Made by a program: the position numbers and the translations under genes. Below the pieces are notes generated by a model. It worked only from the letters and a program-made list of their open reading frames with translations, ran no database searches and had not been told where the DNA came from. Source: Primorskyibacter marinus (GTDB lineage: Bacteria; Pseudomonadota; Alphaproteobacteria; Rhodobacterales; Rhodobacteraceae). Taken from it: a stretch of 64,000 nt of DNA. This document shows, piece after piece, positions 19,061 to 28,713 of the stretch. Position 1 is the stretch's first letter. The number at the start of each line of letters is the position of its first letter. Where the stretch lies: NCBI RefSeq assembly GCF_003313245.1, contig NZ_QJSD01000005.1, forward strand, positions 111,303 to 175,302, given 5' to 3'.

Positions 19061-20557
19061 TCAGTATTCTTCGCTGCTATTATTGCTTTGCCAGGGTTTC
19101 ACAAGGTTGCCGAAGCGGGTGAACTGGGCCTCGAAGCTCAGGGCGACCGTCCCGATCGGGCCGTGACGCTGCTTGCCGATGACGACCTCTGCCTTGCCAT
19201 GCAGATGGGACATCTCGTCCTGCCAGCGCGCCATTGCGTCCAGATCGTGATCGCCGGGCTTCTCGCGTTCCTTGTAATATTCCTCGCGGAACACGAACAT
19301 CACCGCATCGGCATCCTGTTCGATCGAGCCTGATTCCCGCAGGTCCGACAGTTGCGGGCGCTTGTCCTCGCGGTTTTCCACCTGACGCGACAGCTGTGAC
19401 AGGGCGATGACCGGGATATTGAGTTCCTTGGCGATGGCCTTCATCCCCATGGTGATCTCGGAAATTTCGTTGACCCGGTTTTCCGACCGGCCGGTGCCGC
19501 GCACAAGCTGCAAGTAGTCGATGATCAATACGTCCAGCCCATGCGTCCGCTTCAGCCGTCGGGCGCGCGCCGCAAGCTGTGAGATCGGCAGCGCGGGCGT
19601 GTCGTCGATGAACAGCGGACAGGCTTCCAAAGCTTTCGCGGCCTCGACAAAACGGCGGAATTCGACCTCGTCCATGTCACCCTGACGGATCTTGTGAGAG
19701 CTGATTTCAGAGGCTTCGGCAAGGATACGGCCCGCAAGCTGTTCGGCGCTCATCTCAAGGCTGTAAAACCCCACGACGCCACCCTCGACCGCCCCTTCGG
19801 TGCCGTCGGGCAGGATGCCGCGCTTATAGGCCTTGGCGACGTTGAAGGCGATGTTGGTGGCCAACGATGTTTTCCCCATCGACGGACGTCCGGCAAGGAT
19901 CAGAAGGTCGGATTTGTGCAGGCCACCCAGCTTGTTATCCAGATCGGTCAGCCCGGTGGAAATGCCCGCCAGTCCGCCGTCGCGCTGATAGGCGGCGTTG
20001 GCGACGTTCACCGCCTCTGTCACGGCTTTCAGGAAGGACTGAAAGCCGCTTTCGCTCTGGCCCTGTTCGGCCAGTTTATAAAGCGCCTGTTCAGCCTCGA
20101 CGATCTGTTCCTTGGGTTCCGACCCGATCTCGACCTTCGTGGCCTTGGCGCTGATGTCGCGGCCCAGCAGGATCAGATCGCGGCGCACCGCCAGATCATA
20201 GATCATCTGCGCGTAATCACGGATCGCGAACGAGGCCACGGCAGAGCCGGCCAGCGTCGCAAGATAGCGTGGCCCGCCCAGTTCCTTCAGGCCCTCATCA
20301 TCCTCGAGAAACGCCTTGAGCGTCACCGGAGAGGCAAGATTGTTCTTCGCGATTCGCGCCGCTGCGACCTCGAAAATGCGGGCATGGACGGGTTCGTAGA
20401 AATGCTGCGGCCCGATGATGCTGGCGACCCGGTCATAGACGTCGTTATTGGTCAGGATCGCGCCCAGAAGCTGCTGTTCCGCCTCAATGGAATGGGGCAT
20501 CGTTTCGGGCTGCTGGATCTCTGCGCCGGTCGGATTGAATGCGGTGATCTCGTTCAT
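19061..20557 (-). CDS. dnaB: Replicative DNA helicase
   Basis: A 498-residue DnaB. The N-terminal domain starts PHSIEAEQQLLGAIL, the standard primase-interaction region. The RecA-like motor has Walker A GRPSMGKT at residues 223-230 (Lys229), Walker B LDVLIIDYLQL and the arginine-finger region ALSQLSRQVENR. It forms the hexamer that unwinds the replication fork and binds DnaG. ATG start with AGAGGGGCGC upstream. pyrE and pyrC lie upstream on the same strand, about 200 bp away, so dnaB probably has its own promoter in that gap. Confidence 0.97.
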   Translation of the reverse strand: MNEITAFNPTGAEIQQPETMPHSIEAEQQLLGAILTNNDVYDRVASIIGPQHFYEPVHARIFEVAAARIAKNNLASPVTLKAFLEDDEGLKELGGPRYLATLAGSAVASFAIRDYAQMIYDLAVRRDLILLGRDISAKATKVEIGSEPKEQIVEAEQALYKLAEQGQSESGFQSFLKAVTEAVNVANAAYQRDGGLAGISTGLTDLDNKLGGLHKSDLLILAGRPSMGKTSLATNIAFNVAKAYKRGILPDGTEGAVEGGVVGFYSLEMSAEQLAGRILAEASEISSHKIRQGDMDEVEFRRFVEAAKALEACPLFIDDTPALPISQLAARARRLKRTHGLDVLIIDYLQLVRGTGRSENRVNEISEITMGMKAIAKELNIPVIALSQLSRQVENREDKRPQLSDLRESGSIEQDADAVMFVFREEYYKEREKPGDHDLDAMARWQDEMSHLHGKAEVVIGKQRHGPIGTVALSFEAQFTRFGNLVKPWQSNNSSEEY

Positions 20558-20761
20558 GCTGCGCCCCTCTGCCCGTCAGACCGCCCACATAGACCATCGC
20601 CTGCGGCGCAGGCAAATTGTATAACCTGTGGACAGGCTGTGGGTAATTATTTTCACATCATCTTGGCAGAGGTGCCGCCTATCCGTCAACATGTTGTGGC
20701 AAGATCCTGCCAGTTCGGCAGAGTTGCAATGCTGGCGATTATTGCGCAGGCGGACGTAGCG

Positions 20762-21448
20762 TCAAGCCTTGGCAGCCATCCGGGCCTCTTGCCACTTGCG
20801 CGGTGCTTTCAGAAATTCCTCGACTTCCGACAGCGTGGCGGCATCGAAGGCGTCTTGCGCGCGGGCCTCTGCCAGCACGTCCCACCAAGTGCACAGATGG
20901 TGCAGCGCAACCCCGTGGTCGCCAAGCGTTTTCACCGTTTCGGGGAAGATGTCGTAGTAGAAAATCACCGCCGTATGACCGCAGGTCGCCCCGGTTTCGC
21001 GAATCGCATCGACAAAGGACAGCTTTGATCCGCCATCGGTGGTCAGATCCTCGACCAGCAGCACGCGCTGACCTTCGGTCATCGTGCCTTCGATCCGCGC
21101 ATTGCGGCCGTAGCCTTTGGGTTTCTTGCGCACATAGGTCATCGGCAGGGCCATGCGTTCGGCCACCAGTGCGGCGAAGGGAATGCCCGCGGTTTCGCCG
21201 CCGGCGATATTGTCGAACGCTTCAAACCCTGCGTTGCGCATCACGGTGACGGTCAGGAAATCCATCAACGTGGCGCGGATGCGGGGGTAGGAGATCAGCT
21301 TGCGGCAGTCGACATAGCTGGGCGACGGCAGGCCCGATGACAGCGTATAGGGCGTTTCCGCATTGAAGTTGACTGCACCGATCTCCAGCAGCATCCGGGC
21401 GGTCAGCCGGGCAATTTCCTGGCGTTCAGGGTAGGCAGAGGGGATCAT
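20762..21448 (-). CDS. pyrE: Orotate phosphoribosyltransferase
   Basis: A 228-residue type I PRTase. The PRPP-binding motif [13 protein letters not shown] is at residues 129-141; the lysines of the flexible loop are in [16 protein letters not shown]. It converts orotate and PRPP to OMP, the fifth step of UMP synthesis, in the cytoplasm. It lies 26 bp downstream of pyrC on the same strand, so the two pyrimidine genes form an operon. Length and motifs are normal. Confidence 0.95.
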   Translation of the reverse strand: MIPSAYPERQEIARLTARMLLEIGAVNFNAETPYTLSSGLPSPSYVDCRKLISYPRIRATLMDFLTVTVMRNAGFEAFDNIAGGETAGIPFAALVAERMALPMTYVRKKPKGYGRNARIEGTMTEGQRVLLVEDLTTDGGSKLSFVDAIRETGATCGHTAVIFYYDIFPETVKTLGDHGVALHHLCTWWDVLAEARAQDAFDAATLSEVEEFLKAPRKWQEARMAAKA

Positions 21449-21474
21449 GTCGATGTCCTTTGGCTAAGGCGGGA

Positions 21475-22515
21475 TCAGGTGACGGCCCAATGGACCGGGA
21501 AGCCGGGGTCAAAGACGGTGACAGGGCCATCGGCAGTGTCGATCTTTGACGGATAGGTGACGGGGTTTGCCTGCCGGGTCAGGGTCAACGTGGCCTTGTT
21601 GGCGGGCAGCCTGTAGAAGGCGGGGCCGTTCAATGAGGTGAAGCTTTCCAACCGGTCCAGCGCGCCATCCTCGTCAAACACATGCGCCAAAAGCGACATT
21701 GTGTTGGTGGCGGTGAAACACCCGGCGCAGCCGCAGGCCTGTTCCTTCAGCGCATCGGTATGGGGCGCGCTGTCAGTGCCCAGAAAGAAGGTGGCGTCGC
21801 CGCTGGTGGCCGCTTCGCGCAGGGCGAGGCGATGTTCTTCGCGCTTGGCGACGGGCAGGCAATAGTAATGCGGTTTGATTCCACCCACCAGAATGTGGTT
21901 GCGGTTGATGATCAGGTGATGCGTGGTGATTGTGGCACCCAGATCGGCCCCTCCCGCGCGGGCATAGTCCACGCCCTGTTTCGTGGTGATATGTTCCATC
22001 ACGACGCGCAGGCCGGGGGTGGCGCGGCGGATCGGGTCCAACACGGTGTCGATGAACACGGCCTCGCGGTCGAAAATGTCGATCTCGGGGGCTGTCACCT
22101 CACCGTGGACACAAAGCGGACAGCCGATTTCGGCCATGCGTTCCAGAACCGGACGCACCTTGTCGAAATCGCGCACGCCGGAATTGGAATTGGTCGTGGC
22201 ACCCGCCGGGTATAGTTTGACGGCGGTGATCTGGCCCGATGCATGGGCTGCGGCCAGATCGTCGGGGTCCGTGTCTTCGGTCAGATACAGCGTCATCAGC
22301 GGTTTGAAATCCGCGCCCTCGGGCATGGCGGCCATGATGCGGTCGCGATAGGCGGCGGCCTGTGCGCCGGTGACGACCGGTGGCACAAGATTCGGCATGA
22401 TGATCGCACGGCCAAAATGGCGCGCGGTTTCCGGGGCAACGGCGGTCAACATGGCACCGTCGCGCAGATGCAGATGCCAATCGTCAGGACGGCGTATGGT
22501 CAGTGTCTGTGTCAT
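21475..22515 (-). CDS. pyrC: Dihydroorotase
   Basis: A 346-residue class II (E. coli PyrC-like) dihydroorotase. The Zn-binding HLHLRDG is at residues 14-20 (His14, His16), the carbamylated lysine is expected in AVKLYPAG, further His ligands lie in CVHGE and TTHHL, and the catalytic Asp in LGTDSAPH. It interconverts carbamoyl-aspartate and dihydroorotate. Promoter-proximal to pyrE in the same operon. Confidence 0.95.
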   Translation of the reverse strand: MTQTLTIRRPDDWHLHLRDGAMLTAVAPETARHFGRAIIMPNLVPPVVTGAQAAAYRDRIMAAMPEGADFKPLMTLYLTEDTDPDDLAAAHASGQITAVKLYPAGATTNSNSGVRDFDKVRPVLERMAEIGCPLCVHGEVTAPEIDIFDREAVFIDTVLDPIRRATPGLRVVMEHITTKQGVDYARAGGADLGATITTHHLIINRNHILVGGIKPHYYCLPVAKREEHRLALREAATSGDATFFLGTDSAPHTDALKEQACGCAGCFTATNTMSLLAHVFDEDGALDRLESFTSLNGPAFYRLPANKATLTLTRQANPVTYPSKIDTADGPVTVFDPGFPVHWAVT

Positions 22516-22646
22516 GCGGCGTCCGATAGCACGGGCGGACAGATGCGCACCAGAGGGTGGGGACGCAAATCAAAGCCTCCGGGACCGATTTTCGGAAGTT
22601 TCACGCGCGCTATCTGATGCTTCGGCGTTGACGACGCGGGCAATGG

Positions 22647-23708
22647 TCAAGTGCGGGCCTTCAGCGCGGCGGCCTGCCGCGCAAGCGTGCCGTGATGGGC
22701 AAGGAAACGCGCCTTGTCGAACGGGATCGGCTGCGAGGGCGGCGTCATCAGCAACCGACCGAACAAGGCGCGGTAGGGTTCTTCCGCCAGTAGCGCGTCG
22801 AACTGCGCGACGCGCCACTGCACGGCCTTGTCGTGCAGCGTGGCAAGCTGACGGTCGGCAGCCAGTTCGGCCCGGATCTCAGCGGTCTGCACGGCCAGTG
22901 CCTGGATCGAGAGATCCTCATCGGTGTTGAAATTCCGCTCCACCCAGTAGTCGAGCCCCAGCATGTGATCGGAATGCACGGCCCTGCCGCGTGCCGCCTT
23001 CAGCACATAGCTTTCCATCGCCCCAAGCGCATAGTGGTTAAGCTGCGCCAGCCCGTAATTGGGGCGTCCATAATTGCTGAAGATCCGCTGCGTAGTGAAA
23101 CCGTCGTCAATACGGCGTCCGTGGCCGTCAAACCATCGCGCATCGCCCAAGCGGCTGTCGCGGGGGTTGCGGGGGCGGTGAATGCCGAGGTTCCGGTAGG
23201 TGCGATCATTGCGATAAAGCGTCTTGAACATCGCTGCACGCCACGGCCAATACATTATCTCGGGCGCGGCGCGGGTGAATTGCTGCGGCACCGGTGTGTC
23301 GTGGTATCGCTCAATCCCCGCATTGCCGAACAGACGCCATGTCAGGGTGATCGCGGTCGCGTCCGGCAGTGCCTCGATCAGCGCGGGCAGGGTGTGGTTG
23401 CCGACATGGACATTCACGAACTCGTCTATATCCAGCGCCAGAAGCCAGTCGGCGGCTTTCACAGGCGCTGATTTATCGGCCAGTTTCAGCCCTGCAAACT
23501 GGATGCCACCCCGCCCGTGCGGGCCATCGTTGCGGATATGCGTCAGGGCACCCATGTCCTGCAAGCGGTCCAGCATCGCATCGGTGCCGTCCTGACAATC
23601 ATTCGAGAGCACGACAAAATCCGTGATACCGCAAGCGCGGTGATGGGCCAGCCAATCGAGCAGAAAGGCGGCCTCGTTCCGTACCGACAGAACCGCGCAG
23701 ATCTTCAT
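22647..23708 (-). CDS. Glycosyltransferase family 2-like protein (PF13704 type)
   Basis: 353 residues from MKICAVLSVRNE; an ATG nine codons upstream (23735) is also possible, and neither has a clear ribosome site. It begins with the A-type glycosyltransferase core: VRNEAAFLLDWLAHHRACGI, a nucleotide-binding NDCQDGT segment and a DxD-like motif DIDEFVNV. The C-terminal half contains the conserved LNHYAL and a basic region shared with two neighbouring proteins. Such proteins transfer sugars to surface glycans, but donor and acceptor are unknown. It is the last member of a minus-strand carbohydrate cassette and is separated from the FkbM methyltransferase gene by about 50 bp. Confidence 0.8.
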   Translation of the reverse strand: MKICAVLSVRNEAAFLLDWLAHHRACGITDFVVLSNDCQDGTDAMLDRLQDMGALTHIRNDGPHGRGGIQFAGLKLADKSAPVKAADWLLALDIDEFVNVHVGNHTLPALIEALPDATAITLTWRLFGNAGIERYHDTPVPQQFTRAAPEIMYWPWRAAMFKTLYRNDRTYRNLGIHRPRNPRDSRLGDARWFDGHGRRIDDGFTTQRIFSNYGRPNYGLAQLNHYALGAMESYVLKAARGRAVHSDHMLGLDYWVERNFNTDEDLSIQALAVQTAEIRAELAADRQLATLHDKAVQWRVAQFDALLAEEPYRALFGRLLMTPPSQPIPFDKARFLAHHGTLARQAAALKART

Positions 23709-23760
23709 GTGTCTGCCCGCAAGTGTTGCAGCCATGAGAGGATTGAACGATTGCCCGCCA

Positions 23761-24456
23761 TTACCAACCCTTGCGGAACGTGACGACCTTGGCCTCGGAC
23801 GCTTTGGGGAAATAGGTCAGCCCGGCCTTGTGCATGGTGTCGAACACCGATTGCACTCCCGCCTGTCCAATCCATTGCGGGTGTAACTCAATCACGGCTG
23901 CGCGCAGCCCGGACCAATCGGCGGATGCCAGCAACCCGGCCTCTGCGCCTTCGATGTCGCAGACAAGGACGGTGGGTCTGATCGTTGCCAGTGTCTTGGG
24001 CAGGCTGCGCACCTCGACCTTTGCAACAGAGACAATACTGTCCGGCCCGCTTTCGCGATCCAGCGAGGAGGCGAGGAAATTCTTGCGCACAAAGAAATCC
24101 GCAGGCTCGCCGTCTTCGGGGGCCAGCAGCGCGTGGTGCACCGTGACGTTGGTGACATTGTTGGCCTCATGGACCGAGCGGATATAGGGGATCAGACCGG
24201 GATTGGCCTCGAACGCATGGACATGTTCGACCGGCTTCTTGGTGGCAATCAGCGTTGACATATACCCGATGCCGGCACCCAGTTCCAACACCACGTCGCC
24301 TTGCTGGACGACCTTCATCACCGCGTCGCATTCCTTGCGTTCATACAGCCCTTCGCGCAGGGCACCGCGCACCCGGCCTGTGGTGATGTCGGGATGTTTG
24401 GGGATTTTCATGCCGCGTGATTTCAGAAACGGGCGCGACTGCATCGGGGCGTCCAT
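23761..24456 (-). CDS. FkbM-family SAM-dependent methyltransferase
   Basis: 231 residues, starting at ATG 24456 behind GGAGAG and one base after the stop of the upstream gene (TGACATG); longer starts lie inside that gene. The SAM-binding motif I is VLELGAGIGYMS, followed by HAFEANPG as motif II, and VCDIEGAEAGLL is the FkbM-specific acidic loop. FkbM enzymes O-methylate sugars and polyketides. Its tight coupling to glycosyltransferase genes suggests methylation of a surface glycan. Normal length for the family. Confidence 0.85.
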   Translation of the reverse strand: MDAPMQSRPFLKSRGMKIPKHPDITTGRVRGALREGLYERKECDAVMKVVQQGDVVLELGAGIGYMSTLIATKKPVEHVHAFEANPGLIPYIRSVHEANNVTNVTVHHALLAPEDGEPADFFVRKNFLASSLDRESGPDSIVSVAKVEVRSLPKTLATIRPTVLVCDIEGAEAGLLASADWSGLRAAVIELHPQWIGQAGVQSVFDTMHKAGLTYFPKASEAKVVTFRKGW

Positions 24457-24457
24457 G

Positions 24458-26818
24458 TCAGCTCTCCATATCGAGTGCCAGCGCATAGGCGACACGTTCG
24501 GTTTCCGTCAATCGCAGGGCCAGCACCTTGCGGTAAAGCTCTGCAAATTCGGGGTTTGCGTGCAACTCGTCTGCCTTGGCGCGGTGCCAGTCCAGCCCGT
24601 TTTCGTGCAATGTTCGCAATTTGTCATCCTCCATCAACCGGTCATATTCCAGCGTCATCCGGGGGATGTTGCGCTTGATGGTGATGTCTGTGAAGTCTGA
24701 CCAATCCATCCGGATCCAGTAGTTCAGCCCGATTGACCGGTTGACATGCAAGGCGCGGCCGCGCTGCCGCTTGATCAGGAAACTCTCGGCCGATCGCAGC
24801 GCGTAATGGTTCAGTTGCAGCAGATCGTAGCCGATGGATTTGCGCGAGTTGCGCCAGCCGTTCCGGGCAACTTCGTCGGTCATGTCGGCACCCGACCCGT
24901 TGACCCAGCGGACCTGTTCGCGGAATGCCTCGTCCAGCTTGTTCGGTCTATGGCAAGAGATTTTGGCATAGGCCCCGATGTTGCGGAACATTGTCTTGAA
25001 GCCCCAGACCGTGTGCGGTTTGGGGCAATATCTCGGCGCGCAACTGTCAAACTGGTCGATCACGAAACGATCTTCCAGCCGTTGAATGCCATTGTGACCG
25101 AACAGCCGCCACGTCATCGCCACATTGGTGGCATCCGGCACGCGCGCCAGAAAGTCCTGCAAGGTGCCATTGTCGCAGCGCACGTTGATAAACTCGTCAA
25201 CGTCGATATGGATGATCCAGTCGGCCTTGCGGATCAGCGGTTCCTTCAGCGCCTGATTGAGCGCGTATTGCTGCGGGGATTTGCCCTTCCAGCCATCGTT
25301 GTTGCGATGCTGGACCACGCCCATGTCTTGCAGACGATCAAGGATTTCCGCCGTCCCGTCCTCGCATCCATTTGTATAGATCAGAAAATTATCGACGCCG
25401 ATGGACCGGTGATAGGCGATCCATTCGCCAATATAGGGTGCCTCGTTCTTCATGCAGCCGACGATGACATTGCCGGTTGTCCCTTGGGGCAGGACACGCG
25501 GGCGTGCAGGCGTATAAGCGGTGCCCAGTTCTTCCTCGTTCACTTGGCCCAACCGGTTATGCGGCGCAAGGTTCGAGCCTTGCAGTTTGGCAAAGTTCTG
25601 TCGGGCGAGCGGCGGCATGATGTCTTGGGCTGCCTCGGTCAACCCGGACAGCGTGTCATCCTCAACAGGTGCCTCACCGTTCAGGGCGGCCAGATCGGCG
25701 GCGCGATCCTGCATTTCCTGCTTCGCGGCCTGACGAATCCGGGGACGAAAGGCCAGAAGATATTGCGTCGCGCGAAAGCCGAGCTGTGGATCAGCCTCCT
25801 GCCAGGTCGGGGCAGGGGTGTCCGGCGTCATCGTCTGTGGGGTCAAGGCGGGATGACGCTGTAGAAGACCTGCATTGTCAGCAGCGAACCGGTCGGACAC
25901 GACGGCCAGACTGCCCGGCGCAATGGGCGGGCCGTCGACCTTTATCTCTCCCAGCAGCCGTCGCCAGGTCTGGCGCGGAAGAATCGCATTCTCGTGGTCA
26001 AGATACTTCAGCAAGACGTGGTTAAACTGGCGGCCACGGGTCAGCCATGCCGCAGCGGGTTCGGCTTGCAGGGGTTGGGCCTCATATTTGCCAAAGTTCT
26101 TTTTGATCTCAAAGGCCTGCGCGACCTCGTCCAGCAACTTGTCAGACCCGAACACGGTTCTATCCAAAGCACGCAAGCACGTCGCGCCCTTGCCGAACAC
26201 CGCATCCCATTCCTGCGCCAACCGGGCATAGTCCAGCCAGAACGGCGCAGCCTGCGCGTCCGTGAACAGGTTTTTCTGCGGGTTCGACGCGGGCGCATCG
26301 TCCAAGGCGGCCTGCCACCAATCGGCGGCACCCGTCAGGCCGATCTCAAGGTTGAGAGACCGTCTGCGCCCGTCCCAGACCTGTTGGGCATAGCGCCGCG
26401 TCAGCATGCGGGCTTGCTCGTCTACATGGGCGACAATGCGGATGTCACCGGACAGCGGCGCAAGCATCGCGCGCAGACGTTCCAGTTCCGAGCGTGACGC
26501 CAAGGCGGTCCCGAGCTGATGTGCTGACAGGATCAACATCTCCGGGGCGTGCTGGTCCACCTCGCGGCGCAGCCCTTCGGCCACATCTTCGCGCAATTGC
26601 GCCTGTTTCTCGGCGGTCCCATAGCCGCGGTTGAACCGAAGGCTGTCGATATTTTCAGGATCGCTCACCGCCATGAACAATCGCGTATGGTTGCGCGCAC
26701 CGGGCGTCCGGGCATAGCGAATGCCCTTTTCGGTCAGTTGGTCGCGCTTTGCATCGAGTATCTTTTGCAGACGCGCGGACGCTGCCGCATCCAGCCCGAT
26801 ATGCAGCTGAATGCGCAT
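24458..26818 (-). CDS. Two-domain protein: sulfotransferase-like N-terminus and family-2 glycosyltransferase C-terminus
   Basis: 786 residues from the ATG that overlaps the upstream sulfotransferase stop (TAATG). The open frame runs a further 127 codons upstream, but that part is only a shadow of the sulfotransferase gene. Residues 1-280 align by eye with sulfotransferase-like proteins (HIG, LTEKGIRY, LSAHQL, then a Q-V-x-G motif), but the P-loop that normally reads GxxKTGTT is replaced by GLDAAASA. Residues ~490-786 are a glycosyltransferase core: KNEAPYIGEWIAYHRSIG, NGCEDGT, IDVDEFINV and LNHYALRS, closely paralogous to the two flanking glycosyltransferases. The N-terminal domain may have lost nucleotide binding and turned into a scaffold. 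The function in surface glycan assembly is inferred. Confidence 0.7.
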   Translation of the reverse strand: MRIQLHIGLDAAASARLQKILDAKRDQLTEKGIRYARTPGARNHTRLFMAVSDPENIDSLRFNRGYGTAEKQAQLREDVAEGLRREVDQHAPEMLILSAHQLGTALASRSELERLRAMLAPLSGDIRIVAHVDEQARMLTRRYAQQVWDGRRRSLNLEIGLTGAADWWQAALDDAPASNPQKNLFTDAQAAPFWLDYARLAQEWDAVFGKGATCLRALDRTVFGSDKLLDEVAQAFEIKKNFGKYEAQPLQAEPAAAWLTRGRQFNHVLLKYLDHENAILPRQTWRRLLGEIKVDGPPIAPGSLAVVSDRFAADNAGLLQRHPALTPQTMTPDTPAPTWQEADPQLGFRATQYLLAFRPRIRQAAKQEMQDRAADLAALNGEAPVEDDTLSGLTEAAQDIMPPLARQNFAKLQGSNLAPHNRLGQVNEEELGTAYTPARPRVLPQGTTGNVIVGCMKNEAPYIGEWIAYHRSIGVDNFLIYTNGCEDGTAEILDRLQDMGVVQHRNNDGWKGKSPQQYALNQALKEPLIRKADWIIHIDVDEFINVRCDNGTLQDFLARVPDATNVAMTWRLFGHNGIQRLEDRFVIDQFDSCAPRYCPKPHTVWGFKTMFRNIGAYAKISCHRPNKLDEAFREQVRWVNGSGADMTDEVARNGWRNSRKSIGYDLLQLNHYALRSAESFLIKRQRGRALHVNRSIGLNYWIRMDWSDFTDITIKRNIPRMTLEYDRLMEDDKLRTLHENGLDWHRAKADELHANPEFAELYRKVLALRLTETERVAYALALDMES

Positions 26819-27456
26819 TATACTGCGCCCGGCGACGGAAGGGCTGCGTTGACATTGACCTTGCCCCACCATGGCAGATCCACGCCCAGAAACGCCCCGA
26901 TTTGCGCGGGCGCCGCAGCATCCTCGACATTGTATTCCAGAAAATCGCTCGCGCCCTGAAACAACCGCCGCATATGCGCGTAATGTCCCTCGATCCAGGT
27001 GACACGTTGCAACGTGGTTTCTCCGAAGCCCGGCGGCAGGCCGGGGATGGCGCCGCCCGGCAAGCGCGACATGCCCAGATCGGCCCATCGCAGCATCGAG
27101 CCGGACAGGCGGCGCGCATCGCGCCGCGAACACACAAAGCGTGCGCCGGGGTGACGCTGGCGGATCGCGTCGATGATCCCCCAATCGGTCTGCGGCCACA
27201 GCGACAGAGTCGGGTTGATGACACTGATCTCTGTCAGCGCATCGAAATCGTCCAGAAACTCCAGCGGGTCGCCGGACCGGAACAGCCCTTCGTAAAGCTG
27301 GCGCGCGACAAATGTCCCGGCCAGATGCGGATTATCCGTCTGGCTGCGGCGGATGCGATGGTCGGCGACGATCAGTCCGGCGGCGCGCAATGCAGTGGCC
27401 AGCGTGGTCGTGCCGGATTTCGGTAGCCCAAGGTTGATGACGCGCAAGCGGCTCAT
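26818..27456 (-). CDS. Sulfotransferase-family protein
   Basis: 212 residues. The N-terminal 5'-phosphosulfate-binding loop reads INLGLPKSGTTTLATAL with Lys13, the PAPS-dependent sulfotransferase signature, and FVCSRRDARRLSGSMLRW matches the 3'-phosphate-binding region. It would transfer sulfate from PAPS to a sugar or other hydroxyl. The start overlaps the upstream glycosyltransferase stop (ATGA) and the stop overlaps the next ATG (TAATG), so it is part of one translation unit. Note that the sulfate-assimilation genes in this window use APS rather than PAPS reduction, so PAPS would have to be made for this enzyme. Confidence 0.8.
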   Translation of the reverse strand: MSRLRVINLGLPKSGTTTLATALRAAGLIVADHRIRRSQTDNPHLAGTFVARQLYEGLFRSGDPLEFLDDFDALTEISVINPTLSLWPQTDWGIIDAIRQRHPGARFVCSRRDARRLSGSMLRWADLGMSRLPGGAIPGLPPGFGETTLQRVTWIEGHYAHMRRLFQGASDFLEYNVEDAAAPAQIGAFLGVDLPWWGKVNVNAALPSPGAV

Positions 27457-28484
27457 GCCGTGATCCCCAACTCGCGCATCAACGCCAGTTCCTCTGGCGG
27501 AATCGTCGGGGCCAGCCGCAACTGGTCATGCATCTCCCGATAGGCCTGTTGCGCCATCAGCGCATTGCGCTTCTCTATATGCAGGCGCACCGCCATGTCA
27601 TGCAACGCGCCGATTTCCGGGTCGGCTTTCATCTCGGCCAAAGCCGCGTCCAGATCCGGCAGGTGGCGCAGGATCGAGAGGTCTTCCCATGCGCCGTCAT
27701 TGCGCTCTCGCCAATAGGTATCGTCGAAATTGCGGTTGTCACGGTTCACATCGCCCCGATCATTCTTGACCAGATAGCTGTCCAGCGAGCGTAGGGCATA
27801 ATGGTTGAGCGTTGCATGCACGCGTGCACCCGCCGCCGGGAATTTGCGAATGCGGCGCGGATTGGCCGCGACAAGAAACCTGTGCGGCACGGCGCGTCCC
27901 GATCCATCCGTCCAATGCGGTTGTTTTTCCTCCGCCAGGTCATTGCGAAAGAATGGCCGATGTGCGCCGTAATATTGCAGCGGAAAATCCTTCCGGACCA
28001 ACGTCTTGACCTCGATGGCAGATTCCCCGCACCACAGATCCGGATTGTGGCAGCGGCTGAACTGGGCGATCACCGGGCGGTCGACATATCGTTCAACCCC
28101 GCCATTTGCGAAAAACTGAAAAGTCGTGGAAATTGCCTGCGGATCGCCACAGGCCTCGATCAGCGCGGGGATCGTATGGTCGCCCGCGTGGATGTTCAGG
28201 AACTCGTCCACATCCGCGATCCAGATCCAATCCGCCTGGCGCGCCAGATCCTGCCGCGTGGCGTCTTTCAGCGCCTCCATCTGATAGTTCCGCCCCTTGG
28301 CGGGATTGGGCAAGTGCCGCACGATGCCGCGCGCCGCCAAAGCATCCAGCAGCGCATCTGACCCGTCGCTGCAATCATTGGAATAGAACAGGAAATCCGT
28401 GACGCCCAGCAGACGGTTGAAGACGATCCATTCCAACAGGAACGGCCCCTCATTCTTGACGCATGTGACGGCAGTTATGCGCAT
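27453..28484 (-). CDS. Glycosyltransferase family 2-like protein (PF13704 type)
   Basis: A 343-residue paralogue of the other two glycosyltransferase domains of this cassette. It starts MRITAVTCVKNEGPFLLEWI and has SNDCSDGSD, the DxD-like ADVDEFLNIHAG, a HRPFF loop and LNHYALRSLDSY. It is the first gene of the cassette, with promoter sequences expected in the 229 bp shared with divergent moxR. Function as a surface glycan glycosyltransferase is inferred from family and neighbours. Confidence 0.8.
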   Translation of the reverse strand: MRITAVTCVKNEGPFLLEWIVFNRLLGVTDFLFYSNDCSDGSDALLDALAARGIVRHLPNPAKGRNYQMEALKDATRQDLARQADWIWIADVDEFLNIHAGDHTIPALIEACGDPQAISTTFQFFANGGVERYVDRPVIAQFSRCHNPDLWCGESAIEVKTLVRKDFPLQYYGAHRPFFRNDLAEEKQPHWTDGSGRAVPHRFLVAANPRRIRKFPAAGARVHATLNHYALRSLDSYLVKNDRGDVNRDNRNFDDTYWRERNDGAWEDLSILRHLPDLDAALAEMKADPEIGALHDMAVRLHIEKRNALMAQQAYREMHDQLRLAPTIPPEELALMRELGITA

Positions 28485-28713
28485 GTCGGCATTCCCACCC
28501 GCAATATGTCCATGATCTGCCCGTCGCCTTGCCCGAAGGTTTCACCTTCCGTAGCATGATTTGATTCAGCGAAACATTGCAGCTTGGAGGGGGGCGGTCA
28601 AGAAACCTGCCTGTTTCAGCCATGCCGGGAATAGGTTGGCCCGCCCGTCTGCGACCTTGGCGCTATTGACCCCGGCGGCGCGCCATTGCACCCAAGGGGC
28701 AGGAGGACCGTGA

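Noticed and set aside
20558-20761. DnaA box near dnaB
   Set aside because: TTATACAA-like bases occur but do not match TTATNCACA, and no cluster is present, so no origin is claimed.
24458-27199. 913-codon frame as one protein
   Set aside because: The first 127 codons are the shadow of the sulfotransferase gene; the real start is the ATG overlapping its stop codon.
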